This document shows, one piece after another, positions 53,826-63,633 of a stretch of 64,000 nucleotides of DNA. The translations under genes and the position numbers were made by a program. The notes beneath the pieces were generated by a model. It made no database searches and was not told the DNA's origin. It saw only the letters and a program-made list of their open reading frames with translations. The stretch's first letter is position 1, and every line of letters begins with the position of its first letter. The DNA comes from Mesorhizobium sp. B2-1-8 (lineage in GTDB: Bacteria > Pseudomonadota > Alphaproteobacteria > Rhizobiales > Rhizobiaceae): positions 2,225,501 through 2,289,500 of the forward strand of contig NZ_CP083952.1 of assembly GCF_006442545.2 (NCBI RefSeq), given 5' to 3'.

Positions 53826-54344
53826 ATGTTTTTCAAGCTGCCGAAGGGGCCTATGGCCCCGTCCCAACGCGTCCCGACTGATCCGCCGCCGATCCCGCGG
53901 CACGATGTCGATCATCCTTTTTATCTCTATTTCAACACGGAGGACGGACCGATGTTCGATCCATACAGAATACCGGGCTCGAGGAGCCTGCATATCCACC
54001 GGCTGCCGACCTGGGCGCTGCTGATCGGCGACACCTATTCGTCGGCGGTTCATGCCGAAGTGCGCCGGCGTCCGCATCGCGGCATGCTGCCGGATGTCGA
54101 TTTCTCGCACGCGGTTCCCGACCCGAGCCGGCCGTCGCTGGTGCGCCGGATTATCCGGCTGATCCGGCCGGGCGCGAAAAACCGCACTGGCACCGTGTCG
54201 TCAGGATCGACAAAGGTGCCTGTCGGCGAAAAGCCGGCGAGCCCCTATATTGCGCGAAGCAGGGCCGACGCATCGGATGATTCCGGCGCGTCGGCCCTCG
54301 ACGCCATGCGGTCCGAGGACTTTGTACGTCGCCAAGCCGCGTAA
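53826..54344 (+). CDS. Protein of unknown function upstream of the ABC exporters
   Basis: 172 residues from an ATG with AAGGA upstream. There is no signal peptide or membrane segment; the C-terminal half is rich in Ser, Ala and Asp and looks disordered. A compact motif DHPFYLYFNTEDGPMFDPYR occurs in the first third. No family is recognised. It lies 29 bp before two ABC exporters, possibly in the same transcript. Confidence 0.65.
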   Translation: MFFKLPKGPMAPSQRVPTDPPPIPRHDVDHPFYLYFNTEDGPMFDPYRIPGSRSLHIHRLPTWALLIGDTYSSAVHAEVRRRPHRGMLPDVDFSHAVPDPSRPSLVRRIIRLIRPGAKNRTGTVSSGSTKVPVGEKPASPYIARSRADASDDSGASALDAMRSEDFVRRQAA

Positions 54345-54373
54345 GCGGAAAACAGATTTTACAGGCATGACCT

Positions 54374-56260
54374 ATGTTGTTGTTTAGCTGGTTTGAAAGA
54401 AGGCTCGACCCGTTCCCGTCCGCGGAACCGGTCGAGCCGCCCAAGACGTTGGTTGCCTTCTGCCTGCATTATACGCGCGGCGCATGGCCCTATATCCTTG
54501 TCGATGCGGTGCTGGTGGCGGCCATCGCCATCGCGGAAGTGTGGATGTTCGGCTTCCTCGGCCGCATCGTCGACTGGCTGTCGGGGCAGAACCGCGAGAC
54601 GTTCCTGCAGACGGAGGGCTGGAAGCTCGCCGGCATGGCCTTCATCGTGTTGTTTGCGCTGCCCGGCACGGTTTGGCTGCATTCGCTGCTCAACCAGCAG
54701 ACGCTGATGGGCAACTATCCCATGCGCATCCGTTGGCAGGTGCACCGTTACCTGCTCAAGCAGTCGATGAGTTTCTACCAGGACGAGTTCGCCGGCCGCA
54801 TCGCCACCAAGCTGATGCAGACAGCACTTGCCGTGCGCGAATGCGTCATCAAGGTGATCGACGTCCTGAACTACGTCATCGTCTATTTCCTCGGCATGCT
54901 GTTGATCGTCGGTTCGGCCGACTGGCGGCTGGCCGCGCCGCTCGGCGTCTGGCTGGTCGGCTACATCCTGTTGCTGCGCTTTTTCATCCCGCGCCTGGGC
55001 AAGGTCGGCGAGGAGCAGGCCAATGCGCGCTCGACCATGACCGGCCGCGTCGTCGATAGCTACACCAACATCCAGACGGTCAAGCTGTTTTCCCATTCGC
55101 GCCGCGAGGCCGCCTTCGCCAGGGAAGGCATGATGGGCTTTCTCGACACGGTCTACCGGTCGATGCGGCTGGTGACGGTGCTGTTCGGCTCGCTCTACAT
55201 ACTGAACGCGCTGCTGCTGTTCTCGGTCACCGCGATCTCGCTGTGGCTGTGGATGGGGCAAGCGGTGACGATCGGCGCGGTCGCCGTGGTTATTGGCCTG
55301 GTGCTCCGGATGTGGGGCATGTCGCAGTGGATCATGTGGGAAATGTCGGGCCTGTTCGAGAATATCGGCACGGTGCAGGACGGCATTGCCTCCATCTCGC
55401 TGCCGCGCCTCGTCGAGGACAGGCCGGATGCCATGGAGATCAGCGTTTCCAAAGGCGATATCCGCTTCGAGGACATCCGCTTCCATTACGGCAAGCAGAA
55501 GGGCGTCATCGAAAACCTGTCGCTGGTGGTGAAGCCGGGCGAGAAGGTCGGCATCGTCGGACGCTCGGGTGCCGGCAAGTCGACGCTGGTCAATCTGCTC
55601 CTGCGCTTCTACGACCTGGAATCCGGCCGCATCCTGATCGACGGCCAGGAGATCGCCGGCGTGAAGCAGGACTCGCTGCGCGCCCAGATCGGCATGGTCA
55701 CACAGGATACCTCGCTGCTGCATCGTTCTGTGCGCGAGAACATCCTCTACGGCCGCCCCGATGCCAGCGACGACATGCTTGTCGAGGCGGCGCGGCGGGC
55801 CGAGGCGCTGGATTTCATATCGGCGCTTTCGGACCACAGCGGTCGAAAGGGCCTCGATGCCTATGTCGGCGACCGTGGCGTCAAACTGTCCGGCGGCCAG
55901 CGGCAACGCATCGCCATTGCTCGCGTTATGTTGAAGGACGCGCCTATCCTTATCCTTGACGAGGCGACGTCGGCGCTCGATTCCGAGGCGGAAGCCGCCA
56001 TCCAGGAGAATCTCTACAAGCTCATGCAGGGCAAGACCGTCATCGCCATCGCGCACCGGCTGTCGACCATCGCGGCGATGGACAGGCTCGTGGTGATGGA
56101 CCAGGGCCGCGTCATCGAGGAGGGTTCGCACGAGGAACTGGTCGCCAGAGGCGGGCTCTACGCGCAGCTCTGGCAGCGCCAGTCGGGTGGGTTCCTGCTC
56201 GAGGACGGCCCGGTCGACGCCGCCAACGACGCAGTTGTAAAGGGACAAGCCGCAGAATGA
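54374..56260 (+). CDS. ABC exporter, fused permease/ATPase (first of a pair)
   Basis: 628 residues. Six transmembrane helices (about 25-310) are followed by a nucleotide-binding domain with Walker A GRSGAGKST, signature LSGGQRQR and Walker B ILILDEATSALD. All catalytic elements are intact. The helix 1-2 loop QDEFAGRIATKL is nearly the same as in the next gene, so the pair arose by duplication. They may form a heterodimer or two homodimers; the substrate is unknown. Only 10 bp separate them. Confidence 0.92.
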   Translation: MLLFSWFERRLDPFPSAEPVEPPKTLVAFCLHYTRGAWPYILVDAVLVAAIAIAEVWMFGFLGRIVDWLSGQNRETFLQTEGWKLAGMAFIVLFALPGTVWLHSLLNQQTLMGNYPMRIRWQVHRYLLKQSMSFYQDEFAGRIATKLMQTALAVRECVIKVIDVLNYVIVYFLGMLLIVGSADWRLAAPLGVWLVGYILLLRFFIPRLGKVGEEQANARSTMTGRVVDSYTNIQTVKLFSHSRREAAFAREGMMGFLDTVYRSMRLVTVLFGSLYILNALLLFSVTAISLWLWMGQAVTIGAVAVVIGLVLRMWGMSQWIMWEMSGLFENIGTVQDGIASISLPRLVEDRPDAMEISVSKGDIRFEDIRFHYGKQKGVIENLSLVVKPGEKVGIVGRSGAGKSTLVNLLLRFYDLESGRILIDGQEIAGVKQDSLRAQIGMVTQDTSLLHRSVRENILYGRPDASDDMLVEAARRAEALDFISALSDHSGRKGLDAYVGDRGVKLSGGQRQRIAIARVMLKDAPILILDEATSALDSEAEAAIQENLYKLMQGKTVIAIAHRLSTIAAMDRLVVMDQGRVIEEGSHEELVARGGLYAQLWQRQSGGFLLEDGPVDAANDAVVKGQAAE

Positions 56261-56270
56261 TGGCCGCCGC

Positions 56271-58154
56271 ATGATGACAGCCGTCTACCGCTGGTTCGAG
56301 AACTGGGTCTATCCGTTCAGGGAGCCGGCGAATCTTCGGCCACCGGCCAGCGTCGCCGGCTTCCTCTGGCACTATGTCGGCCAGGCGAAGTTCGCCTTCT
56401 TCGCCATGCTGGTCATCGGCGGCATCGCGCCGCTGGTCGAGGCCGGCCTGTTCTATTTTGTCGGGCGGCTGGTCGATATTCTCGATCAATTGCCCGGCGA
56501 GCGGAGCTGGCACGCGCTGTGGACCGCCGCCGGCCCCGAACTTGTGTTCATGGTCGCGGTGGTGCTGGTCATCCGAACCGTGGTCGTCGGGTTGTCGGCG
56601 CTGGTCGACGAACAGACGATCACGCCCGGCTTCTACAATCTGGTGCGCTGGCAGGCGCACCGGCACGTCTCGCGCCAGTCCTACGCCTTCTTCCAGAACG
56701 ATTTCGCCGGCAGAATCGCGACGAAAGTCTGGCAGGCGGGGCAGGCGACCGGCGACCTGATGGAAAGCTTCATCGAGGTCGTCTGGTTCATGATCGTCTA
56801 TACGGTGACGACGCTGGCCCTGGTCGCAGGGCTGGACCTCAGGCTGGCGGCATTGGTGGTGATCTGGATCACCGCCTTCGGCTTTCTGGCCAGGCGCTAC
56901 CTGCCGGCGATCCGCAAGCACGCCGAAGCGACAGCCGAGGCGGGCTCGATGATCAATGGCCGCATCGTCGATTCCTATTCCAACGTGCAAACACTGAAAC
57001 TGTTCGCGGCCGACGGCGACGACCGCTACATCAGGAACGGCTTCGACATCTATCTCGACGCGCTGCGGCCTTTCACCCGCCGGTTGACCGGCGTGCGCAT
57101 GGCGCTGACGACGCTCTCGGGCGTTATGATTACGGCGATCGGCTGCTTTGCCGTCTATCTCTGGGTCGAGGGTTCGATCACCGTCGGCGCCGTCGCCTTT
57201 ACGCTGTCGCTGGTGCTGCGGCTCAACATGCTGCTCGGCCGGGTGATGATGCAGATGAACGGCATCTTGCGAAACCTCGGCGTGCTGGAGAACTCCAAGG
57301 CGCTGATCTCGCAGCCGCTCGGCCTGACCGATGAACCGGGCGTGAAGGAGCTGGTCGTGACGGGCGGACGCATCGACGTGAAGAATGTCGAGTTCCATTA
57401 CGGCAAGGGGTTCGGCGTGCTGAACGGTATCCACCTTGTCGTCAAGCCGGGCGAGAAGGTCGGGCTGGTCGGGCCATCGGGCGCCGGCAAGACGACGCTG
57501 GCCAATTTGATCCTGCGCCTTTACGATCTCGAAAGTGGCCAGATCACCATCGACGGCCAGGACGTCTCTGGTGTGACGCAGAATTCGCTGCGCGCCAATA
57601 TCGGCGTCGTCAGCCAGGACACCGCCCTGTTCCACCGCTCGCTACGCGACAACATCAAGCTCGGCATGCCCGATGCGACCGACGCGCAGGTGATCGCGGC
57701 TGCGAAGAAGGCCGAGGCCCACGAATTCATCCTCACCTTGCGCGACAACAGGGATCGCCATGGCTACGAAGCCTTCGTCGGCGAGCGCGGCGTGAAACTG
57801 TCGGGCGGCCAGCGCCAACGCGTGGCCATCGCCCGCGTCTTCCTCAAGGATGCGCCGATCCTGATCCTCGACGAGGCGACGTCGGCACTCGATTCCGACA
57901 TCGAGGCGGCGATCCAGGAGAATCTGACGCGGCTGATGGAGAACAAGACCGTGATCGCCATCGCGCACCGGCTGTCGACGATCGCGGCCCTCGACCGGCT
58001 GGTAGTGCTGGACGGCGGCCGCATCGTCGAGCAAGGCACGCATGACGAACTTGTGGCGCTCGACGGGCTCTATGCCCGGCTGTGGAAGCGCCAATCCGGC
58101 GGCTTCCTCTATCACGAGGAAAGCGTGCTGGAAGAGACGCGGCCGGCGGAGTAG
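56271..58154 (+). CDS. ABC exporter, fused permease/ATPase (second of a pair)
   Basis: 627 residues with the same layout as the preceding protein: a membrane domain with QNDFAGRIATKV, then Walker A GPSGAGKTT, signature LSGGQRQR and Walker B ILILDEATSALD. The ATPase site is intact, so neither partner looks degenerate. It is followed 4 bp later by a GNAT gene. Confidence 0.92.
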   Translation: MMTAVYRWFENWVYPFREPANLRPPASVAGFLWHYVGQAKFAFFAMLVIGGIAPLVEAGLFYFVGRLVDILDQLPGERSWHALWTAAGPELVFMVAVVLVIRTVVVGLSALVDEQTITPGFYNLVRWQAHRHVSRQSYAFFQNDFAGRIATKVWQAGQATGDLMESFIEVVWFMIVYTVTTLALVAGLDLRLAALVVIWITAFGFLARRYLPAIRKHAEATAEAGSMINGRIVDSYSNVQTLKLFAADGDDRYIRNGFDIYLDALRPFTRRLTGVRMALTTLSGVMITAIGCFAVYLWVEGSITVGAVAFTLSLVLRLNMLLGRVMMQMNGILRNLGVLENSKALISQPLGLTDEPGVKELVVTGGRIDVKNVEFHYGKGFGVLNGIHLVVKPGEKVGLVGPSGAGKTTLANLILRLYDLESGQITIDGQDVSGVTQNSLRANIGVVSQDTALFHRSLRDNIKLGMPDATDAQVIAAAKKAEAHEFILTLRDNRDRHGYEAFVGERGVKLSGGQRQRVAIARVFLKDAPILILDEATSALDSDIEAAIQENLTRLMENKTVIAIAHRLSTIAALDRLVVLDGGRIVEQGTHDELVALDGLYARLWKRQSGGFLYHEESVLEETRPAE

Positions 58155-58158
58155 GCGC

Positions 58159-58674
58159 ATGGGTGGATCGCCAGAGGCCAGCCCGGAAATCGGCCCAGAG
58201 GTCGGCCCAGAAATCGGCCCAGGGATCGGCTACGTGCTCAAGCGTTTGCGACCAACCGTGGCGGCCTTCGACGCGTTGAAGGAAGAGAGCCGGCTGGAGG
58301 GTTACTGGATGCTGGTGCGCCTGGGCGATGGCTGGGCAAGCGGCCGCAACAAGTTCCTGAGGCGGGGCGAGGCGCTGTTTGGAGCATGGCATGGCGCCGA
58401 ACTCGCCGGCGTTTGCGGGCTGAACATCGATCCTTATTTCGAGGGCAGGGACCAGGGCCGGGTCCGGCACCTGTTCGTCAGCTCACGCCATCGCCGCAAC
58501 GGCCTTGGCCGCATGCTGGTCGAGACCGTGATCGATCGGGCTCGCCAATATTTCACCGTGTTGAACACCCGCGCGCCGCCGGAGGCCTTCGGCTTTTATG
58601 AACGGCTTGGCTTTCAGCGCCTGGAAGGCGAAGAATTCGTTACCCACCGCATGGTGTTCGGGAAGGGAAACTGA
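58159..58674 (+). CDS. GNAT-family N-acetyltransferase
   Basis: 171 residues from an ATG with GGAG upstream. The acetyl-CoA-binding motif is VRHLFVSSRHRRNGLGRMLV and motif B includes RAPPEAFGFYERLGFQRLE. A Pro/Glu/Gly-rich N-terminal stretch (about residues 9-24, PEIGPEVGPEIG) is encoded by four 12-bp tandem repeats. Its position 4 bp after the ABC exporter gene suggests one transcript. The acceptor is unknown. Confidence 0.9.
   Translation: MGGSPEASPEIGPEVGPEIGPGIGYVLKRLRPTVAAFDALKEESRLEGYWMLVRLGDGWASGRNKFLRRGEALFGAWHGAELAGVCGLNIDPYFEGRDQGRVRHLFVSSRHRRNGLGRMLVETVIDRARQYFTVLNTRAPPEAFGFYERLGFQRLEGEEFVTHRMVFGKGN
58183..58230 (+). repeat. Four 12-bp tandem repeats in the GNAT gene
   Basis: Units of the form CCAGARRTCGGC, in frame, encode the repeated Pro-Glu-x-Gly pattern near the N-terminus. 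Slippage could change the length of the region without shifting frame. Confidence 0.8.
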
Positions 58675-58675
58675 A

Positions 58676-58987
58676 ATGTGCTTGCGTCCGCCATCTCATC
58701 TTGCCGGCACTTCGGCTGCCGAGGCGACTTTCGACGCGCTTGGCCATGAAATCCTCGCCGAGAAGGCGGCCGCACTCGGTCGCGCCGGACAGCGCGTGGA
58801 AGAAACCCTGGCCCGGCTGCGCGACAATGGCGACGATGAGTTGCGCCCCCGTCTGCTCAAGGAGGCGGCCGCGGCGGTGCATGGCTATTTCATCCAGCGC
58901 GAACTGTGCGGCTTTCGCAAGCATGACGCCGTGATCCACGAATACGATATCCCGAAAGCCGTGCTGGTCAGGCTTGGCGCCATGTAG
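58676..58987 (+). CDS. Small conserved protein of unknown function
   Basis: 103 residues from the ATG at 58676, 1 bp after the GNAT stop (GAAGGG upstream). Helical, opening MCLRPPSHLAGTSAAEATFDA, then LGHEILAEKAAALGRAG and ending GAM; no signal peptide. It may belong to DUF6665, a guess from memory. Its 3' end overlaps the convergent hydrolase gene by 20 bp. Confidence 0.7.
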   Translation: MCLRPPSHLAGTSAAEATFDALGHEILAEKAAALGRAGQRVEETLARLRDNGDDELRPRLLKEAAAAVHGYFIQRELCGFRKHDAVIHEYDIPKAVLVRLGAM

Positions 58988-59852
58988 AGCTGGAGCTTGC
59001 CGCGCTGATTTCCCCGTGGAAGCGCGCCAGGCGGGCGGCAAGCGCATCGGGATTTTCGTCGGCAACGAAATGTCCGCTGTCGGCTATGATGTCGCCCTCG
59101 ACATTTGAGAGCCCGGCGGCGCGCAGGCCATCGACATAGTCGCCGATGTCGCCGGACTCGGCCGCACCCCTCAGATACAGCACCGGAATCGCAATCGGCT
59201 TCGCGGGCCGCGCGGCATTGGCCTTGGCATCCTCGGGAAAGGCGCGATACCAGTCGAACCCCGCCTGGAGGCTTTCCGGCCGGGAATAGGCCTTGGCGTA
59301 GATTTCCCTGGCGTCGTCAGGGATCGAGGCTCGATCCTTCGAAAGCACATTGAAGAAGAAGTCGAAATAGGCGCTCTGATGGCCGCTGACCAGCGTTTCC
59401 GGCAAGGCCGGGACGGCATGGAACGCAAAGTGCCAGATCCGCGGATCGCGAATGACCTTCTCCCACGGCGCAATGCCTGGAATGACGACATCCATGATCG
59501 CCGCGCCGGAAAGGATGTCCGGATGGTCTCTCAACAGGGCAAACACGATCTGGCCGCCGACATCATGGCCGGCGGCCACGAGTTGCCGCAGCCCGCAAAC
59601 CTCGGCGACGCCTCGCATCAGTCTCGCCAGGGTTCTCTTGTCGCCAGCCCCGGGCAGGCCTTGCGAGCCGCCGATGCAGGGCAGGTCAGGGGCGACGACC
59701 CGGTAGTCGGCCGCCAGCCGGCCGATCACCCGCTCGAAGGCGTAGGAGCTTTGCGGCCATCCATGCAGCAGGAGGAAAGCCGGCGCTCCGGCAGGGCCTG
59801 CCTCGCGCATGGCAATGCTCAGCCCTTCGATTTCGATGGTCGAGGTTCGCAT
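58968..59852 (-). CDS. Alpha/beta hydrolase, epoxide hydrolase/dehalogenase-like
   Basis: 294 residues. The oxyanion region LLLHGWPQSSYAF and the nucleophile elbow GHDVGGQ (Asp nucleophile) point to the epoxide hydrolase/haloacid dehalogenase branch. A Trp-rich cap lies at about 130-215 and the catalytic His is in IADSGHFVADE. It would open an epoxide or cleave a C-halogen bond through an ester intermediate; the substrate is unknown. It is convergent with, and overlaps, the preceding gene. Confidence 0.88.
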   Translation of the reverse strand: MRTSTIEIEGLSIAMREAGPAGAPAFLLLHGWPQSSYAFERVIGRLAADYRVVAPDLPCIGGSQGLPGAGDKRTLARLMRGVAEVCGLRQLVAAGHDVGGQIVFALLRDHPDILSGAAIMDVVIPGIAPWEKVIRDPRIWHFAFHAVPALPETLVSGHQSAYFDFFFNVLSKDRASIPDDAREIYAKAYSRPESLQAGFDWYRAFPEDAKANAARPAKPIAIPVLYLRGAAESGDIGDYVDGLRAAGLSNVEGDIIADSGHFVADENPDALAARLARFHGEISAASSSSTWRQA

Positions 59853-59935
59853 GTCCTGGCCCTGGCGGCTTCCCGGATGGCGCCTATGCCGTAGATCTAG
59901 GCGCCAACCGGGAATCCGCCAGGGCTATGCAGGAA

Positions 59936-60280
59936 TCACTCCAGCCATTCGGTTATGAAGCTACCGTTTTCGTGGATGTCGGTCGTTTCCAGCGGACCCG
60001 GGCCGAGATTGGTGAATTTGTGCGGCGTGTGCGGCGGCACGATGACGATCTGACCGGCGGTGGCCTCGATTTCCTGGTCGCCGACGGTGAACAGGCCGGT
60101 TCCCTCCCGGATGATGAAGATCTCAGCATAGGGATGAGCGTGCAGCCGCGGGCCGCCGCCGACGCCGGGCAGGTAGTTGAAGATCAGGCAGGAGTTCGAG
60201 CCGTAGGCGCCGCACTGCAGTTCGCCCTTCCAGTGGTTGGAACGAACAGCCCATTCCTCGCGATCGATGACATGCGCCAT
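59936..60280 (-). CDS. Cupin domain-containing protein
   Basis: 114 residues forming one cupin beta-barrel: the first cupin motif is GPRLHAHPYAEIFIIREGTG (metal-binding His/Glu), the second PPHTPHKFTN. No other domain is present. Such small cupins bind a metal and act as isomerases, dioxygenases or sensors. It lies in isolation upstream of petABC on the opposite strand. Confidence 0.87.
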   Translation of the reverse strand: MAHVIDREEWAVRSNHWKGELQCGAYGSNSCLIFNYLPGVGGGPRLHAHPYAEIFIIREGTGLFTVGDQEIEATAGQIVIVPPHTPHKFTNLGPGPLETTDIHENGSFITEWLE

Positions 60281-60594
60281 GCGGCCAAGGATAGATCACG
60301 CCGATGCTCCCTGTCGAGGCGAAGCCAGGCATCGGTTTTGCGGTTGTTTCCCGGCTGTTTAGCCGCCATTCACGGCGCCTGGCCGTCCCGCCGGGCGACC
60401 GGGTATTTTGTCCCCGCGACAATCTGCCCTTGTGCCTTCACCCGTCTGGACAAGAACGGGCTTCACGCATAAACCGAAGTCCAAATGCCGGAGGAATTCG
60501 CTAGCCTGTTCGCCATGCGCTGTCGGGTTGGCGTGATTGAGCGGGGAACAAGGCTCGACCACCGGCGCGGAAGAGGCGAAAGGATCAGGCACCC
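60281..60594. other. Divergent upstream region of petABC and the cupin gene
   Basis: 314 bp without a supportable gene. It must hold the petABC promoter, but I could not single out a confident -35/-10 pair. Confidence 0.5.
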
Positions 60595-61155
60595 GTGAGC
60601 GCAACCGACATCCACGATCCCAACCGTCGAGATTTTCTCTACGTCGCCACCGGCATGGCCGCCGTGGTCGGCGCCGGTGCCTTCGCCTGGCCGTTCATCG
60701 ACCAGATGCGCCCCGACGCCTCGACGCTGGCGCTCGCTTCGGTCGAGGTCGATGTTTCCTCGCTGACGCCTGGCAGCTCGCTGATCGTCAAGTGGCGCGG
60801 CAAGCCCGTCGTGGTGCGCAACCGCACCGAGAAGGAAATGAAGGAAGGCGAGGCCGTCAGTCTCTCCGATCTCAAGGATCCGATCGCGCGCAACGCCAAT
60901 TTGCCGGCCGATGCGCCGGCGACCGACGCCAACCGCACCACGCCCGGCAAGGAAGCCTGGATGGTGATGGTTCAGGTCTGCACCCATCTGGGTTGTATTC
61001 CGCTCGGCCAGGAAGGCGATTTCGGCGGCTGGTTCTGCCCGTGCCATGGCTCGCAATACGACACTGCCGGCCGCATCCGCAAAGGCCCGGCGCCGGAGAA
61101 CATGGCGATTCCGGTATTCAAGTTCGTTTCCGACACCAAACTCCTTATCGGTTGA
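60595..61155 (+). CDS. petA: Ubiquinol-cytochrome c reductase Rieske iron-sulfur subunit
   Basis: 186 residues from a GTG with AAAGGA upstream. The Tat-type N-terminus NRRDFLY precedes one membrane helix; the [2Fe-2S] ligands are CTHLGC (129-134) and CPCHGS (148-153). It is part of complex III, carrying electrons from ubiquinol to cytochrome c1 on the periplasmic side. It heads petABC. Confidence 0.97.
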   Translation: MSATDIHDPNRRDFLYVATGMAAVVGAGAFAWPFIDQMRPDASTLALASVEVDVSSLTPGSSLIVKWRGKPVVVRNRTEKEMKEGEAVSLSDLKDPIARNANLPADAPATDANRTTPGKEAWMVMVQVCTHLGCIPLGQEGDFGGWFCPCHGSQYDTAGRIRKGPAPENMAIPVFKFVSDTKLLIG

Positions 61156-61171
61156 GGCAGGGGATATTTCG

Positions 61172-62512
61172 ATGAGCGAGGGACACTCGACCTATACGCC
61201 GAAGACCGGTATCGAACGCTGGTTCGACGCCCGCATGCCGCTGCCCAGGATGGTCTATGACAGCTTCATCGCCTATCCGGTGCCGCGCAACCTGAACTAT
61301 ATGTGGACCTTCGGCGGCATCCTGGCGATCATGCTGGTGGCGCAGATCTTGACCGGCATCGTGCTGGCCATGCACTATACGGCCGACACCAATCTCGCCT
61401 TCGGTTCGGTCGAGAAGATCATGCGCGACGTGAATTCGGGATGGCTGTTGCGCTACATGCATGCCAACGGCGCCTCGTTCTTCTTCATCGCCGTCTACCT
61501 GCACATCTTCCGCGGTCTCTATTACGGTTCCTACAAGGCGCCGCGCGAACTTCTGTGGATCCTGGGCTGCATCATCTACCTCCTGATGATGGCGACCGGC
61601 TTCATGGGCTATGTGCTGCCATGGGGGCAGATGAGCTTCTGGGGCGCCACCGTCATCACCGGCTTCTTCAGCGCCATTCCGCTGGTCGGCGACTGGATCC
61701 AGCAGCTCCTGCTCGGCGGCTTTGCCGTCGACAATCCGACGCTCAACCGCTTCTTCGCGCTGCATTACCTGCTGCCGTTCATGATTGCCGGCGTCGTCGT
61801 GTTGCACGTCTGGGCGCTGCATGTCGTCGGCCAGTCGAACCCGACCGGCATCGAGGTCAAGTCGAAGACCGACACAGTCGCCTTCACCCCCTACGCGACC
61901 ATCAAGGACGCGTTCGGCATGATCGTGTTCCTGTTCGTCTTCGCCTATTTCGTCTTCTACCTGCCGAACTATCTCGGCCATCCGGACAACTACACGGTCG
62001 CCAACCCGTTGAAGACCCCGGCCCATATCGTTCCGGAATGGTACTTCCTGCCGTTCTACGCGATCCTGCGCGCCATCACCTTCAACATCGGGCCGATCAA
62101 TTCCAAGCTCGGCGGCGTGCTGTGCATGTTCGGCGCCATCGTCATGCTGTTCCTGGTGCCGTGGCTCGATACCTCCAAGGTGCGCTCGGCGGTCTACCGG
62201 CCCTGGTACAAGCTGTTCTTCTGGCTGTTCGTGGCCAATGCCATCCTGCTGGGCTGGCTGGGCTCGCAGCCGGCGGAAGGCGGCGGTCTGTTGAGCCTCC
62301 TAACCGGTGAGGTCGTGGGCAACTACGTTGGCTACGCTCAAGCTGCGACGCTGTTCTACTTCGCCTTCTTCCTCGTCATCCTGCCGGTGCTCGGCCTGAT
62401 CGAGACACCGCGCAGGCTGCCGAATTCGATCACCGAGGCGGTGCTGGAGAAGAACAAGGGCGGCAGCGGACATCCGGCGGGCGCCATGGCAGCACCTGAG
62501 ACCAAGGGCTGA
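61172..62512 (+). CDS. petB: Cytochrome b of the bc1 complex
   Basis: 446 residues from the ATG at 61172. Eight or so membrane helices carry the heme-ligating His pairs; [17 protein letters not shown] and the PEWYF Qo-site motif ([11 protein letters not shown]) are readable. It oxidises and reduces quinones at the Qo and Qi sites. It is second in petABC, 16 bp after petA. Confidence 0.97.
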   Translation: MSEGHSTYTPKTGIERWFDARMPLPRMVYDSFIAYPVPRNLNYMWTFGGILAIMLVAQILTGIVLAMHYTADTNLAFGSVEKIMRDVNSGWLLRYMHANGASFFFIAVYLHIFRGLYYGSYKAPRELLWILGCIIYLLMMATGFMGYVLPWGQMSFWGATVITGFFSAIPLVGDWIQQLLLGGFAVDNPTLNRFFALHYLLPFMIAGVVVLHVWALHVVGQSNPTGIEVKSKTDTVAFTPYATIKDAFGMIVFLFVFAYFVFYLPNYLGHPDNYTVANPLKTPAHIVPEWYFLPFYAILRAITFNIGPINSKLGGVLCMFGAIVMLFLVPWLDTSKVRSAVYRPWYKLFFWLFVANAILLGWLGSQPAEGGGLLSLLTGEVVGNYVGYAQAATLFYFAFFLVILPVLGLIETPRRLPNSITEAVLEKNKGGSGHPAGAMAAPETKG

Positions 62513-62539
62513 GCGGTAGAGAATCTAAGGGGATTTGGC

Positions 62540-63412
<873 letters not shown>

Positions 63413-63436
63413 GGCGGCCGTTCGGAGCACGACATG

Positions 63437-63458
63437 GGGCGCCGCGAGGCGCCCTTTC
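63437..63458 (+). terminator. petABC terminator
   Basis: GGGCGCC-GCGA-GGCGCCC hairpin followed by TTTCTGCTTTT, 24 bp after petC. Confidence 0.85.
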
Positions 63459-63475
63459 TGCTTTTGGGGTGGATT

Positions 63476-63498
63476 ACACCGCCACACCTGTGCGGTGT
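63476..63498. promoter_or_regulatory. Inverted repeat upstream of apt
   Basis: ACACCGC-N9-GCGGTGT, perfect arms, located 136 bp before the apt ATG. It could be a regulator site for apt, but no regulator is known. Confidence 0.3.
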
Positions 63499-63633
63499 CA
63501 CATGGCCGTCACCGCACATGCCGGATGTGCTTGTCTCGACCGTCACATCGCGCTAGCCGTTGTCGGTCGCGCCGGGTTACGATCGGCCCCGCGCCGTTTC
63601 GCTTCTGTCAGCTGGATCATCCGGAGCCGCTTC

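Noticed and set aside
54359..57635. Long minus-strand frames opposite the two ABC exporters
   Set aside because: Both plus-strand proteins have full Walker A, signature and Walker B motifs; the minus frames are shadows rich in Arg, His and Gln.
58183..58230. CRISPR-like repeats
   Set aside because: Short in-frame coding repeats without spacers or cas genes.
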